Part shown: piece after piece, positions 43,054 to 51,184 of the stretch | How positions within the stretch are numbered: the first letter of the stretch is position 1 | How the letters are laid out: every line of letters begins with the position of its first letter | Source: Subtercola endophyticus | GTDB lineage: Bacteria; Actinomycetota; Actinomycetes; Actinomycetales; Microbacteriaceae | Direction of reading: 5' to 3' | Assembly (NCBI RefSeq): GCF_021044565.1 | Contig: NZ_CP087997.1 | Location: 2,170,001 to 2,234,000, forward strand | Length of the DNA: 64,000 nt | Translations under genes and position numbers: made by a program | Notes under the pieces: model-generated | What the model was told of the DNA's origin: nothing | Database searches by the model: none | Seen by the model: the letters and a program-made list of their open reading frames with translations, nothing else

Positions 43054-44490
43054 ATGGTCACAAACAAAGCAGAAGCCGGCGAACCGACCCGTCGCCCGGT
43101 CAGCGCTCTCATCACCGTTCTCGGTGCTACCGGTGCCGTCGGCCGCCCGCTCGCGGCCGAGCTCGCCTCTCGCGCGTCGACGAACGGCTGGCGACTGCGG
43201 TTCGTCGGGCGTAATCTCAGCACTCTGCGAACTCTGGCAGAGCGGTTCGACGCCGAATGGTGGCGGGTGAGCGAGTTGTCGCTTCACGAACTCGAACCCG
43301 CACTCAGCGGGAGTTCGGTGGTGGTGAATCTGGTCGGTCCGTTCGCCGCGACCGCCCAGGTCGTGTCGGGCGCCGCGCTGGCCGAAGGGTGCCACTACAT
43401 CGATGCCGCGAACGAATACGCGGCGGTCGCGGCCGTTCTCGCGCGCGACGCCGAGGCCCGCGACCGGGCAGTGACCCTGATGCCGGCGGTCGGCTTCGGA
43501 ACGGTCGCGACCGAGGGTCTGGCCGCGTCGGTCGCCGAGCACCTTCGAGGCGGAGGCGGTGCTGACGTCGCGCGCGGCGGTAGCGCCGCGAATCCGCTCA
43601 GAACCGGGCGACGGAGTGGCGCTGCGACCACGCTAGGCGGTGATTCCTGGTACGGCGGCGTCGAGGGCGGCGCCAGCGGTGGCGGCAGCAGCGGTAACAG
43701 AAGCGACAGCGGCAGCGGCAGCGGCAGCGGCAGCGGCGGCGAGCACGTTACGCGGGTCAACGTCGCCATGTTCCCGCAGAGTGCGGCGCGCAGTCGCGGC
43801 GCGGCGACCAGTGTCGTCGGAGTGCTGGCCGACGGTGGCGCCGCCGTCGAGAACGGTCGGCTCACCCGTTTCGCCCTCGGCCACCGCGCCCATCGGCTGG
43901 TCGGACCGAACGGACCCACCACGCTCATCCCGGCAGCGACGGGCGACCTCGCGGCCATTCCGGCGACCCTCGGCGCTCGATTCGTCACCAGCTCCGTCGG
44001 CCTCCCTCTGCCGCGGTTCGGCGCCGCGGCCGCGTTGCCCCTCGTCTCTGCGGCGATGCGTTCGCGCCTGCTGCGCCGGCTAGTGGATGCTCGTGCGGCA
44101 GATACGGCGCCGAAAACGGGTGAGCTCGTGTCGTACTCGTGGGCGCGGGTGGCGGGTGAATCGGGTGACACTCGTGAGGCGTGGCTGCGCGCTGGCGAAG
44201 GATACGCCTTCACCGTGCACGCCCTCGTGTCTGCCCTCGAGCAGCTGCTCGCGCCGAGAACACCAGCGGGAACAACGACTGGAACGCCGGCTGGAACAAC
44301 GGTGGGAACAACGGCTGGTGCACTGACGGCGACGGCCGCCTTCGGGTCGGGATTCTTGCGCGGGTTGCCAGGCGTGAGCACCCACTCGTCGCTGGCCGAC
44401 GCGCTGGCCCACGGTGCTGCTGCCGACGATGCCGACGCCCCGGCCGATGCCGGCGCCGATGCTGATGCTGATGCTGATGCCCCGGCCTAG
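43054..44490 (+). CDS. Saccharopine dehydrogenase-like oxidoreductase
   Basis: 478 residues. N-terminal Rossmann domain ITVLGATGAVGRPLAAELA, then VVVNLVGPFAATAQVVSGAA and CHYIDAANEYA: the Sacchrp_dh_NADP family, which also includes trans-acting enoyl reductases of lipid synthesis. Low-complexity inserts: Gly/Ser ~205-228 (SGSGSGSGSGG) and Thr/Gly ~405-425; the C-tail is Asp/Ala repeats (ADADADADAPA). True substrate unknown. Overlaps the TetR gene by 14 bases. Confidence 0.82.
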   Translation: MVTNKAEAGEPTRRPVSALITVLGATGAVGRPLAAELASRASTNGWRLRFVGRNLSTLRTLAERFDAEWWRVSELSLHELEPALSGSSVVVNLVGPFAATAQVVSGAALAEGCHYIDAANEYAAVAAVLARDAEARDRAVTLMPAVGFGTVATEGLAASVAEHLRGGGGADVARGGSAANPLRTGRRSGAATTLGGDSWYGGVEGGASGGGSSGNRSDSGSGSGSGSGGEHVTRVNVAMFPQSAARSRGAATSVVGVLADGGAAVENGRLTRFALGHRAHRLVGPNGPTTLIPAATGDLAAIPATLGARFVTSSVGLPLPRFGAAAALPLVSAAMRSRLLRRLVDARAADTAPKTGELVSYSWARVAGESGDTREAWLRAGEGYAFTVHALVSALEQLLAPRTPAGTTTGTPAGTTVGTTAGALTATAAFGSGFLRGLPGVSTHSSLADALAHGAAADDADAPADAGADADADADAPA

Positions 44491-45172
44491 CCGCAAGGCC
44501 GACGTGCTCGCGGCCGCGACCGCCTGCTTCGCCGAGCTCGGCTACGACAACACACGTGTTCGGCACATTGCAGAGCGCTCAGGCATGTCGGAGGCGTCGA
44601 TCTACCGACACTTCGCTTCGCTCGACGACCTGGCGACGCAGGTCTATTCGGCGAACCTGGCCGCGTACGCGCGGCTCGTCGCCGACGCCATCGAGTCCAC
44701 CCGCGCCGAGCGTGCCGTGCACTCCGAACGCCCCGAACGCTCCGAAAGCTCCGAAAGCTCCGAAAGCTCCGAGATCGGCGATGCGACGGTGTCGGGCGCA
44801 TCGGCAGCCTCCGATAACGCGGAAGAACGTGCGCTGCGTGCGATCGTGCAAGAAACGATCGCGCGGTACCGCAGCGACCGCGTCTCGTTCGTGGCGACGC
44901 TCGTTCGGGTTCCCACCTTTCTGCCGAAGTTACCGGCGGGCACGGTTTATCCGCTCGAACTCATCGAAGCGGTGATCCGCCAGGCGCAAGCGTCGGGCGT
45001 TGCGCGCGAGGGCCAGCCGAACCTGCTCGCCGCCCTTTTCATGGGCGCTCTGCTGCGCCCGTTTCTGCTGGCGGAGCTGGCCGCTCCCGGCGCGTTCGAC
45101 CTGCTCTCCGAGAGAAAACACGACCTCGTCATCGAAGAGGCCGCCCTCGCGACCGTCATCGTGCCGCGGTAA
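44477..45172 (+). CDS. TetR-family transcriptional regulator
   Basis: 231 residues from ATG 44477 (MPRPSRKADVLAAATACFAE). Helix-turn-helix VRHIAERSGMSEASIYRHFA (~26-50). A Glu/Ser repeat (SERPERSESSESSESSE) interrupts helix 5 near residues 82-98. The C-terminal ligand domain is WHG-like. Upstream ATGs at 44414-44475 lie in the Asp/Ala repeat of the preceding gene. It probably controls the operon it ends. Confidence 0.85.
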   Translation: MPRPSRKADVLAAATACFAELGYDNTRVRHIAERSGMSEASIYRHFASLDDLATQVYSANLAAYARLVADAIESTRAERAVHSERPERSESSESSESSEIGDATVSGASAASDNAEERALRAIVQETIARYRSDRVSFVATLVRVPTFLPKLPAGTVYPLELIEAVIRQAQASGVAREGQPNLLAALFMGALLRPFLLAELAAPGAFDLLSERKHDLVIEEAALATVIVPR

Positions 45173-45237
45173 TACGAACGGCCACCGGCGCTCCCTCAGC
45201 CGCCGCGAGAACCCGCTAGCAGCGAGAGAACCAGCTA

Positions 45238-45292
45238 GCGCCGAGAGAAGGTGGTGCACCGTCTTCTCTCGGCGCGAGAGGCTTCTCTCGCG
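45238..45292. terminator. Two overlapping hairpins between convergent genes
   Basis: Hairpin 1: perfect 13-bp arms 45238-45250 and 45263-45275. Hairpin 2: perfect 8-bp arms 45273-45280 and 45285-45292. They share 45273-45275, so only one can form fully. There is no T run. The position between convergent TetR and sedolisin genes suggests a bidirectional terminator. Confidence 0.5.
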
Positions 45293-45331
45293 GGCGGTGA
45301 GGTGCCGGCCGAGGCCGAGATGCCCGGGTGA

Positions 45332-47257
45332 TCAGCGATCTTCGCCGATGGCGCGGATGCTGCGCAACTCGTCTGCGAGGTCGGGAGCCGCATCTGCGGG
45401 TGGGGCTGCCGACACACCGCCGGTCGCACGTGTCGCTGCGGCGTCAGCGGCGGCGGCGCCAGCGGCGGCAGCAGCGGCGGCGGCAGCAGCGGCGGCCGCG
45501 GGCGCGACGGCCCCGCCGCCGGCACGGTTCGCCTGGCCCGCGCGCAACGCCGCGAGCAACGCCGTACCGCTCGGCACACCGAGCCCGGTGCACGCATCCC
45601 AGCCCACCCCGGCGTCGAAGGCGCCGTTGTCACCGACCGTCACGTCGCGCAACCCAGCTCGTGCCGCGTACAGCGAGGGCTGCAGCAGCCCGAGCGGCGA
45701 CCCCAACGACTCCACGAACCGCGCGACCAGTGCTGCCCACAGTGGAGCGACCGCGCTGGTTCCGCCGTAGACGGCCCGGGTGCCGTCGACCAGAACCTCA
45801 TAGCCGGTCTGCGGGTCGGCATTTGCGGCCACGTCGGGCACGCCGCGACCACCGGAGCGCGCCGGCGACGCGGGCACTCCCGCCCCCTGCTGCCACACCG
45901 GCAACGCGAACACGTCGCTCACCCCGCCGCCCGTCGCGCCCTTGCCCGACCCGTTGTTCCAGACCGTCTCTGAGGTGACCGTGCTGCCGCTGGCATGCAG
46001 GCTTGTGCCGCCGCAGGCCAGCGCGTGCGGGCTCGACGCCGGAAAGTCTGCGTGGTTGGCGCCCGCGCTGTCGCCGTCGGAGCTGCCATTATCGCCCGCG
46101 GCGACGGTGACCGTCACGCCGAGCGCCGCCGCGTCTTGCAGGGCGTCGTCGAGGGCCGTGCGGGCCTGGGCAGTCCACTGGTCTTCGCTCTGACCCCAAC
46201 TGATGCTGATGGCGGCCGGCGTAGGCTTCGCGTGTGCGGCCGTGGCGACCGCATCGAGAAACCCGGCGTCGGTGTTGGGTGCGAAATAGACCAGGATGCT
46301 CGCCTTCGGCGCGAGCGCGCCCACCACTTCGATGTCGAGCAGCACCTCGCCGTCGGCCCCCTGGGCGTTGTGCTCGGGGGTGTTCGCGGCGCCGTCGACG
46401 CCGACCGCCCGCACCGCCGGAACGTCGATGCCGAGACCGCCGAAGTACGTGTCGAGGTCGCTCTGGGTGAACCCGCCGCCGAGTTCGACGATCGCGACGG
46501 TCTGGCCTGCACCCGACGTCTCCGCCGGAAAATCGTAGAGACGCCCCAGCTCGACGGGCGTGTAGCTCACGCTCGCCGCATGGGCTTCGGCCAGGCGAAA
46601 CTGCGCACGAGCCTGCGGTCGGTCGTCGAGCCCGAGCACCGCCGTCACCACACCGTCGAGGGCGGCCGGGATGCTCAGCCCTCCACTGCGCCGCCGACTC
46701 TGCACGAGGTCGCCCCCGCCCACGCCGCCCGCGCCAGCCGCCTCGCTCACGTCACCCGCCGCGCCGCCGACCCCGCCCACACCGCCGCCAACCCCGCCCG
46801 CGCCGGAACCGGACCCACCTGCACCGGAACCGGACCCACCCGCAGCAGAACCGACCCCGCCCGCAGACTCCCCCACCTGCAGCGTGGTGCCGAACACCCG
46901 CTCGACCGTCGCCACGCTTGCCGCGATGCGAACACGCCGCGAGGGCGGATCGACCTCGAGAATGTCGAGCCCGAGTTCTCGAAACGTGCTCGTGACGAGC
47001 TCGACATCGGCAGGCGCAGCCCCGACACCGGCAGCCGCCTCGCCCGTCACCTGACCCACCGCCCCAGCGCTCGCCCGGCGCAACACCACAGTGGCCTCGA
47101 CCACCGAAGCGCGCGCGGCCGGCTGAGCCGCCGCCGCGAATCCGTGCGCCGGAGGCCGTTCACTGCCGGCGAGCGGCACGAGGTCGAGGGGCGGCACGAG
47201 GTCGAGAGGCGGCACAGAGTGCTGAGGCGATTCTGAGGATTGTACGGATTCGGTCAT
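45332..47257 (-). CDS. S53-family (sedolisin/kumamolisin) serine-carboxyl peptidase
   Basis: 641 residues. The pro-domain (~50-130) and an unusual Gly-rich stretch (~131-182: GGVGSAAGGSGSGAGGSG) precede the catalytic domain (~228-580). Catalytic residues are visible: Glu304 and Asp308 in GEVLLDIEVVGALAP, oxyanion Asp389 in AAGDNGSSDG, Ser501 in GGTSAVAPLWAAL. The C-terminus is an Ala-rich tail (AAAAAAAAAAAAAG). S53 enzymes are acid proteases, normally secreted. The N-terminus MTESVQSSESPQHSVPPLDL has no signal peptide, so export route or location is unclear. Confidence 0.9.
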   Translation of the reverse strand: MTESVQSSESPQHSVPPLDLVPPLDLVPLAGSERPPAHGFAAAAQPAARASVVEATVVLRRASAGAVGQVTGEAAAGVGAAPADVELVTSTFRELGLDILEVDPPSRRVRIAASVATVERVFGTTLQVGESAGGVGSAAGGSGSGAGGSGSGAGGVGGGVGGVGGAAGDVSEAAGAGGVGGGDLVQSRRRSGGLSIPAALDGVVTAVLGLDDRPQARAQFRLAEAHAASVSYTPVELGRLYDFPAETSGAGQTVAIVELGGGFTQSDLDTYFGGLGIDVPAVRAVGVDGAANTPEHNAQGADGEVLLDIEVVGALAPKASILVYFAPNTDAGFLDAVATAAHAKPTPAAISISWGQSEDQWTAQARTALDDALQDAAALGVTVTVAAGDNGSSDGDSAGANHADFPASSPHALACGGTSLHASGSTVTSETVWNNGSGKGATGGGVSDVFALPVWQQGAGVPASPARSGGRGVPDVAANADPQTGYEVLVDGTRAVYGGTSAVAPLWAALVARFVESLGSPLGLLQPSLYAARAGLRDVTVGDNGAFDAGVGWDACTGLGVPSGTALLAALRAGQANRAGGGAVAPAAAAAAAAAAAAAGAAAADAAATRATGGVSAAPPADAAPDLADELRSIRAIGEDR

Positions 47258-47510
47258 GCATCCGGTTTACCGCCAACCCCCGACACCGGGCAAGTGCTTG
47301 CACCAAGCCCGATTCGGCAACCCCCGGCATTCCCCGAGAATCGCCCGATAACATGAAGGAACGGCGGCCGGACCACACCCCCGGCGACGCCGCACCACCG
47401 CACCACCCTCATTCTTCGCTCGAGTTCACCGCTGCTCTGGAGCATCGCCCCTGAAGCGCCGCCCGTAAAGCACCGACCCCGAAGCACCGACTCCGATTGC
47501 CCCGCCGCCC

Positions 47511-48518
47511 ATGCCTCTGTCACCCTCTCGCGCCGCCGACGCGTCTGCGTCTGCGGATGCGCCTGCGCCTGCGCCTGCGCCTGCGTCAGCGTCAGCGTCA
47601 GCAGCATCTGCAGCGCACTCCGTCGACCGTACTTCGACGCCGGCCGCGCGGCACCTCCGGGTCTCCGTGGTCGGCCACGTCTGCATCGACGAGAACACGG
47701 CCGACCGAGGCGACGTGCTGCGCTCCGCCGGCTCGCCCGCCGTGTTCATTGCGCATCAGTTCGCCGAGTTCACGGGCGTGAGCACGACGGTGCTCGCTCC
47801 GCGCGGCACCGACTTCGACCCGCTCGCCCCCGAGATCTCGTTCTTCGACGCGGCCGAGGGCGACACGACGCTCGTCTATCGCAATTCCTTCGTCGACGGC
47901 GTGCGCCACCAGCAGTGCCTCTACACCGACAGCGCCGTTCCGAAGCCGGTCGATGCGCACACGGCGAAGCGAATGCGGGATTCCGACGTCGTGATCGTGG
48001 CCCCCCTGCTCAGCAACCTTTCTCCGACCTATCTGAACGACATCTTCGAGAACGTTCCCGCCTCCGCCCTTCGCCTGCTGTTGCCCCAGGGCTACATGCG
48101 CCGCGTCGGCACCGATCACATCGTGCACGAGCGCGAGTTCACCGAATGGGCTCACGTGCTCCCCCACTTCGACGTGGTGGTGTTCTCTGACGAAGACTGT
48201 ACCGACGCGCTCGACACGGCTCGCGGATGGTCGCGGGCACTCCCGCACACCGCCATCGTCGTGACGCAGAACCGGCGCGGAGCCACCATTTTCGAACGGG
48301 GTCGCTCGCGCCGGGTCGCGGCGGCACCCATCGCGGCCGTGGATTCCGTCGCCACCATCGGCGCCGGCGACGTATTCAGCGCCCACCTCGCCCTCGGCCT
48401 CGCCGGACGACGCGATCTTGATGTCGCCGTGGCGAACGCGAACAACGCGGCGGCGAGCTTCATCGAGGCCGCGAACGTGCGCGCGTCGGCGCGCGACGAG
48501 TCGTCGCAGCTCGTCTGA
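47511..48518 (+). CDS. PfkB-family carbohydrate kinase
   Basis: 335 residues. The core begins near residue 48 (HLRVSVVGHVCIDENTADRG) and ends with the PfkB signature VATIGAGDVFSAHLALGLAG, which carries the catalytic Asp. The first ~45 residues are Ala/Pro/Ser repeats (ADAPAPAPAPASASASAAS) from tandem DNA, so the true start is uncertain. Sugar or nucleoside substrate unknown. The 253 bases before it, to the sedolisin start, show nothing I recognise. Confidence 0.83.
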   Translation: MPLSPSRAADASASADAPAPAPAPASASASAASAAHSVDRTSTPAARHLRVSVVGHVCIDENTADRGDVLRSAGSPAVFIAHQFAEFTGVSTTVLAPRGTDFDPLAPEISFFDAAEGDTTLVYRNSFVDGVRHQQCLYTDSAVPKPVDAHTAKRMRDSDVVIVAPLLSNLSPTYLNDIFENVPASALRLLLPQGYMRRVGTDHIVHEREFTEWAHVLPHFDVVVFSDEDCTDALDTARGWSRALPHTAIVVTQNRRGATIFERGRSRRVAAAPIAAVDSVATIGAGDVFSAHLALGLAGRRDLDVAVANANNAAASFIEAANVRASARDESSQLV

Positions 48519-48701
48519 CCGACCAGCTCCGCGGCCCCGGTCATCGGGGCGTGCCGCGAAACCGTCGGGGACGTGTCGCGAACCCGCCCGGCGTTTGTCG
48601 CAAAACCGAACATACGAGCGTCGCAGAGCCGAGCATCCGCATCCCGTACGAACAGACCCCCGATATGCTGATGCGATGAGCCGTCTGGGGAGTGCGACAC
48701 T

Positions 48702-49526
48702 ATGACGATCACCATGCCCGGCGGCGCTGCCGCGAATGCCGTTCTGACGAGAAACAACGTCTCCGTTCTCGGTGCCGACACCGCCCCGACCATGATCTTC
48801 GGGCACGGCTACGGCACGAGCAAGCAGATGTGGCGCCTCGTCGCCCCGCAGTTCGCCGACGACCACCGGGTCGTGCTCTTCGATCACGTGGGCTCGGGCG
48901 ACTCCGACCAGGCGGCGTACGACGCGAGCAAGTACGACTCGCTCTACGGCTACGCCGACGACCTGCTCGAAATCGCTCACGCGCTCGACCTGCACGACAT
49001 CGTGTTCGTGGGTCACTCGGTGAGCGCCATGATCGGCGCCCTCGCCGCCATCGCCGAGCCCGAGCTGTTCGCGAGCCTGATTCTGGTGGGCCCGTCGCCG
49101 CGGTACATCAACGACTCCGACTATGTGGGCGGTTTCGAAGCGGCCGATGTGGATGCCCTGCTCGACTCGCTCGACGCGAATTACCTGGGCTGGGCATCGA
49201 CCATGGCCCCCGTCTTCATGGGCAACGCCGAGCGCCCCGAACTCGCGGCCGAATTGGTGGACAGTTTCGCGAAGGCCGACCCGGCTGTGGCCAGCCAGTT
49301 CGCCCGCGTCACGTTCTTGTCAGATGTACGGGCCGAGCTGCCGAACGTGACCACTCCGACGCTCATCGTGCAGTCGACGGATGACATCGTGGCTCCCGTC
49401 ATCGTGGGCGAGTATCTGAAGGGCGCCATCGCCGGCAGCGAACTGGTGGTACTCGAGGCCGACGGCCACTACGTGCACCTGGCGAACCCGGGCAAGCTCA
49501 GCGACACGATTCGCGCCTTTCTGTGA
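48702..49526 (+). CDS. RsbQ-like alpha/beta hydrolase
   Basis: 274 residues. Starts with NNVSVLGADTAPTMIFGHGY then GTSKQMWRLVAPQFADDHRV, the RsbQ subfamily (also related to the strigolactone/karrikin receptors). Triad: Ser106 in VGHSVSAMIG, Asp in QSTDDIVAP and His in ADGHYVHLANP. In B. subtilis, RsbQ makes or delivers a small ligand sensed by the PAS domain of RsbP. Here the next gene, overlapping by 4 bases, encodes a PAS-GAF-GGDEF protein, so the same partnership is likely with c-di-GMP output. The 183 bases before it hold only a diverged repeat (GTGCCGCGAAACCG-type). Confidence 0.9.
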   Translation: MTITMPGGAAANAVLTRNNVSVLGADTAPTMIFGHGYGTSKQMWRLVAPQFADDHRVVLFDHVGSGDSDQAAYDASKYDSLYGYADDLLEIAHALDLHDIVFVGHSVSAMIGALAAIAEPELFASLILVGPSPRYINDSDYVGGFEAADVDALLDSLDANYLGWASTMAPVFMGNAERPELAAELVDSFAKADPAVASQFARVTFLSDVRAELPNVTTPTLIVQSTDDIVAPVIVGEYLKGAIAGSELVVLEADGHYVHLANPGKLSDTIRAFL

Positions 49527-51103
49527 CAGAAACCGATTCTGGGACCGGAACCGATTCTGTGACCCAAGCCGAATCTGTGACCCAACACAAGTCTGTGACC
49601 GACGCCGAGCCTGAGCCTGCGCCCGCGCCCGCGCCCGCGCCCGCACCGACGGCAGACGGCCCGCACCAGCACGACGACGCCTTCGACCATGCGCCGTGCG
49701 GGCTGCTCTCGGCGACGGCGAGCGGGGTGGTGACCACGGTCAACGACACCTTCGTGCAGATGGTGGGGGTACCCCGCGAAGAGGTGGTCGGCCACTACCT
49801 CATCGAACGCCTCACCCGCGGCAGCAAGCTCTTCTACGAGACCCGGTTCATGCCGCTACTGCGCGACCAGGGGCGGGTCAACGAGATGGCGCTCGACCTG
49901 CAGCTGCCCGACGAGTCGGCGCTGTCGGTGTTCGTCAACGCGGCCGTCGACGACTCGGGCGGCGAGCCGAGCATCCGGTTCGCCGTGTTCGACGCGACCG
50001 TGCGCCGCAACTACGAACGCGAGCTACTCGCGGCGCGGCGGGCGGCCGAGCTCTCTGAGAAACGCGTTCGCATTCTGCAAGCGGCGACCACCGGATTCGG
50101 CACCGCCGACACGGAGTCCGACCTGGGCGCTACCCTCGCCGAGGCGGCCCGGGCCGCCACCGATGCTCCGCAGGTGACCGTGTACTTCAGCAACGACGAC
50201 GGCGATCTGGTGCCGGCGGCTGCCGATGCGACGATCATCGCCGCCGGGCAGAGCTCGCCCGCGACACTCGCGCTGCAGAGAGCCGTGACGCAGACCTGGT
50301 CTGATGCGGCGACACTCTCCGCCGCGTTTCCGCAGGCCTCCGCGTTTCCACAGGCCTCCGCGTTTCCACAGGCCTCCGCGATTCCTCAGACCGGCGCGGT
50401 CTCCGCAAGGCGCGCCCGAATCGAGTCGCTCGTGGCGGTGCCGATCGTCGAGGCGGGCGTCGCCACCGGCGCGCTGCTCTGCGGCTTCGGCCGGCCCAGA
50501 ATTCTCGAGCCGAGCACGATCGAACTGCTGGAGTCGCTCGCCGAGCAGTCGGTCGGGGCGCGGCAGCGCATCCGGTTGCGCGAGCAGATCGTGTTCCAAT
50601 CGCTGCACGACGCCCTCACCGGGCTGCCGAACCGGCTCTACCTGCAGCGCCGACTCGACGATCTGCTCGCCGACAACACACCGGATGCCCGGGCGATCGC
50701 CCTGCTGTTCGTCGACCTCGACGGGTTCAAGGCCGTCAACGACAAGCTCGGCCACCAGGGCGGCGACCTCGTGCTGCGCGAAGTCAGCGCGCGGCTCACA
50801 TCGGTGGTGCGGGCCGGCGACACCGTGGCGCGCCTCGGCGGGGATGAGTTTCTGATCATCTGCGAGAACGTCAGCGAAGACCAGATCGTGGACATCGCGG
50901 AACGATTACGCGAGTCCGTTCGCCGACCGCTCGACGGCGAGGCGGCGGGGCTGCCCGTCTCGGCGAGTGTGGGCGTGAGTTTCTACAGCGCCGACGAGTC
51001 GCGCAACGACGTGACCGGTGAGACGCTCATCCGTTTCGCCGACGAGGCCATGTACGAGTCGAAGCGCGCGGGCAAAGACCGTTTCACCTTCGTGCAGGTC
51101 TAA
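49523..51103 (+). CDS. PAS-GAF-GGDEF diguanylate cyclase
   Basis: 526 residues from GTG 49523. A Thr/Ser/Glu then Pro/Ala repeat leader (EPAPAPAPAPAPT) is followed by PAS (~55-165: APCGLLSATASGVVTTVNDT, FFVF-type strands), GAF (~175-345) and GGDEF (~355-526). The active site is RLGGDEFLIICEN, and the inhibitory RxxD site (Arg-Ala-Gly-Asp) lies five residues before it. An FPQASAFPQASA repeat sits inside the GAF. Makes c-di-GMP; predicted to be gated by the RsbQ-like partner through the PAS domain. Confidence 0.9.
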   Translation: MTETDSGTGTDSVTQAESVTQHKSVTDAEPEPAPAPAPAPAPTADGPHQHDDAFDHAPCGLLSATASGVVTTVNDTFVQMVGVPREEVVGHYLIERLTRGSKLFYETRFMPLLRDQGRVNEMALDLQLPDESALSVFVNAAVDDSGGEPSIRFAVFDATVRRNYERELLAARRAAELSEKRVRILQAATTGFGTADTESDLGATLAEAARAATDAPQVTVYFSNDDGDLVPAAADATIIAAGQSSPATLALQRAVTQTWSDAATLSAAFPQASAFPQASAFPQASAIPQTGAVSARRARIESLVAVPIVEAGVATGALLCGFGRPRILEPSTIELLESLAEQSVGARQRIRLREQIVFQSLHDALTGLPNRLYLQRRLDDLLADNTPDARAIALLFVDLDGFKAVNDKLGHQGGDLVLREVSARLTSVVRAGDTVARLGGDEFLIICENVSEDQIVDIAERLRESVRRPLDGEAAGLPVSASVGVSFYSADESRNDVTGETLIRFADEAMYESKRAGKDRFTFVQV

Positions 51104-51184
51104 CCTCTGGCACACGCGCTGCCGACTTTGCGCAGAGGCACCCAAAACCGCGACGATCGGTACTTTTTCGCAAAATGGAGCGAG

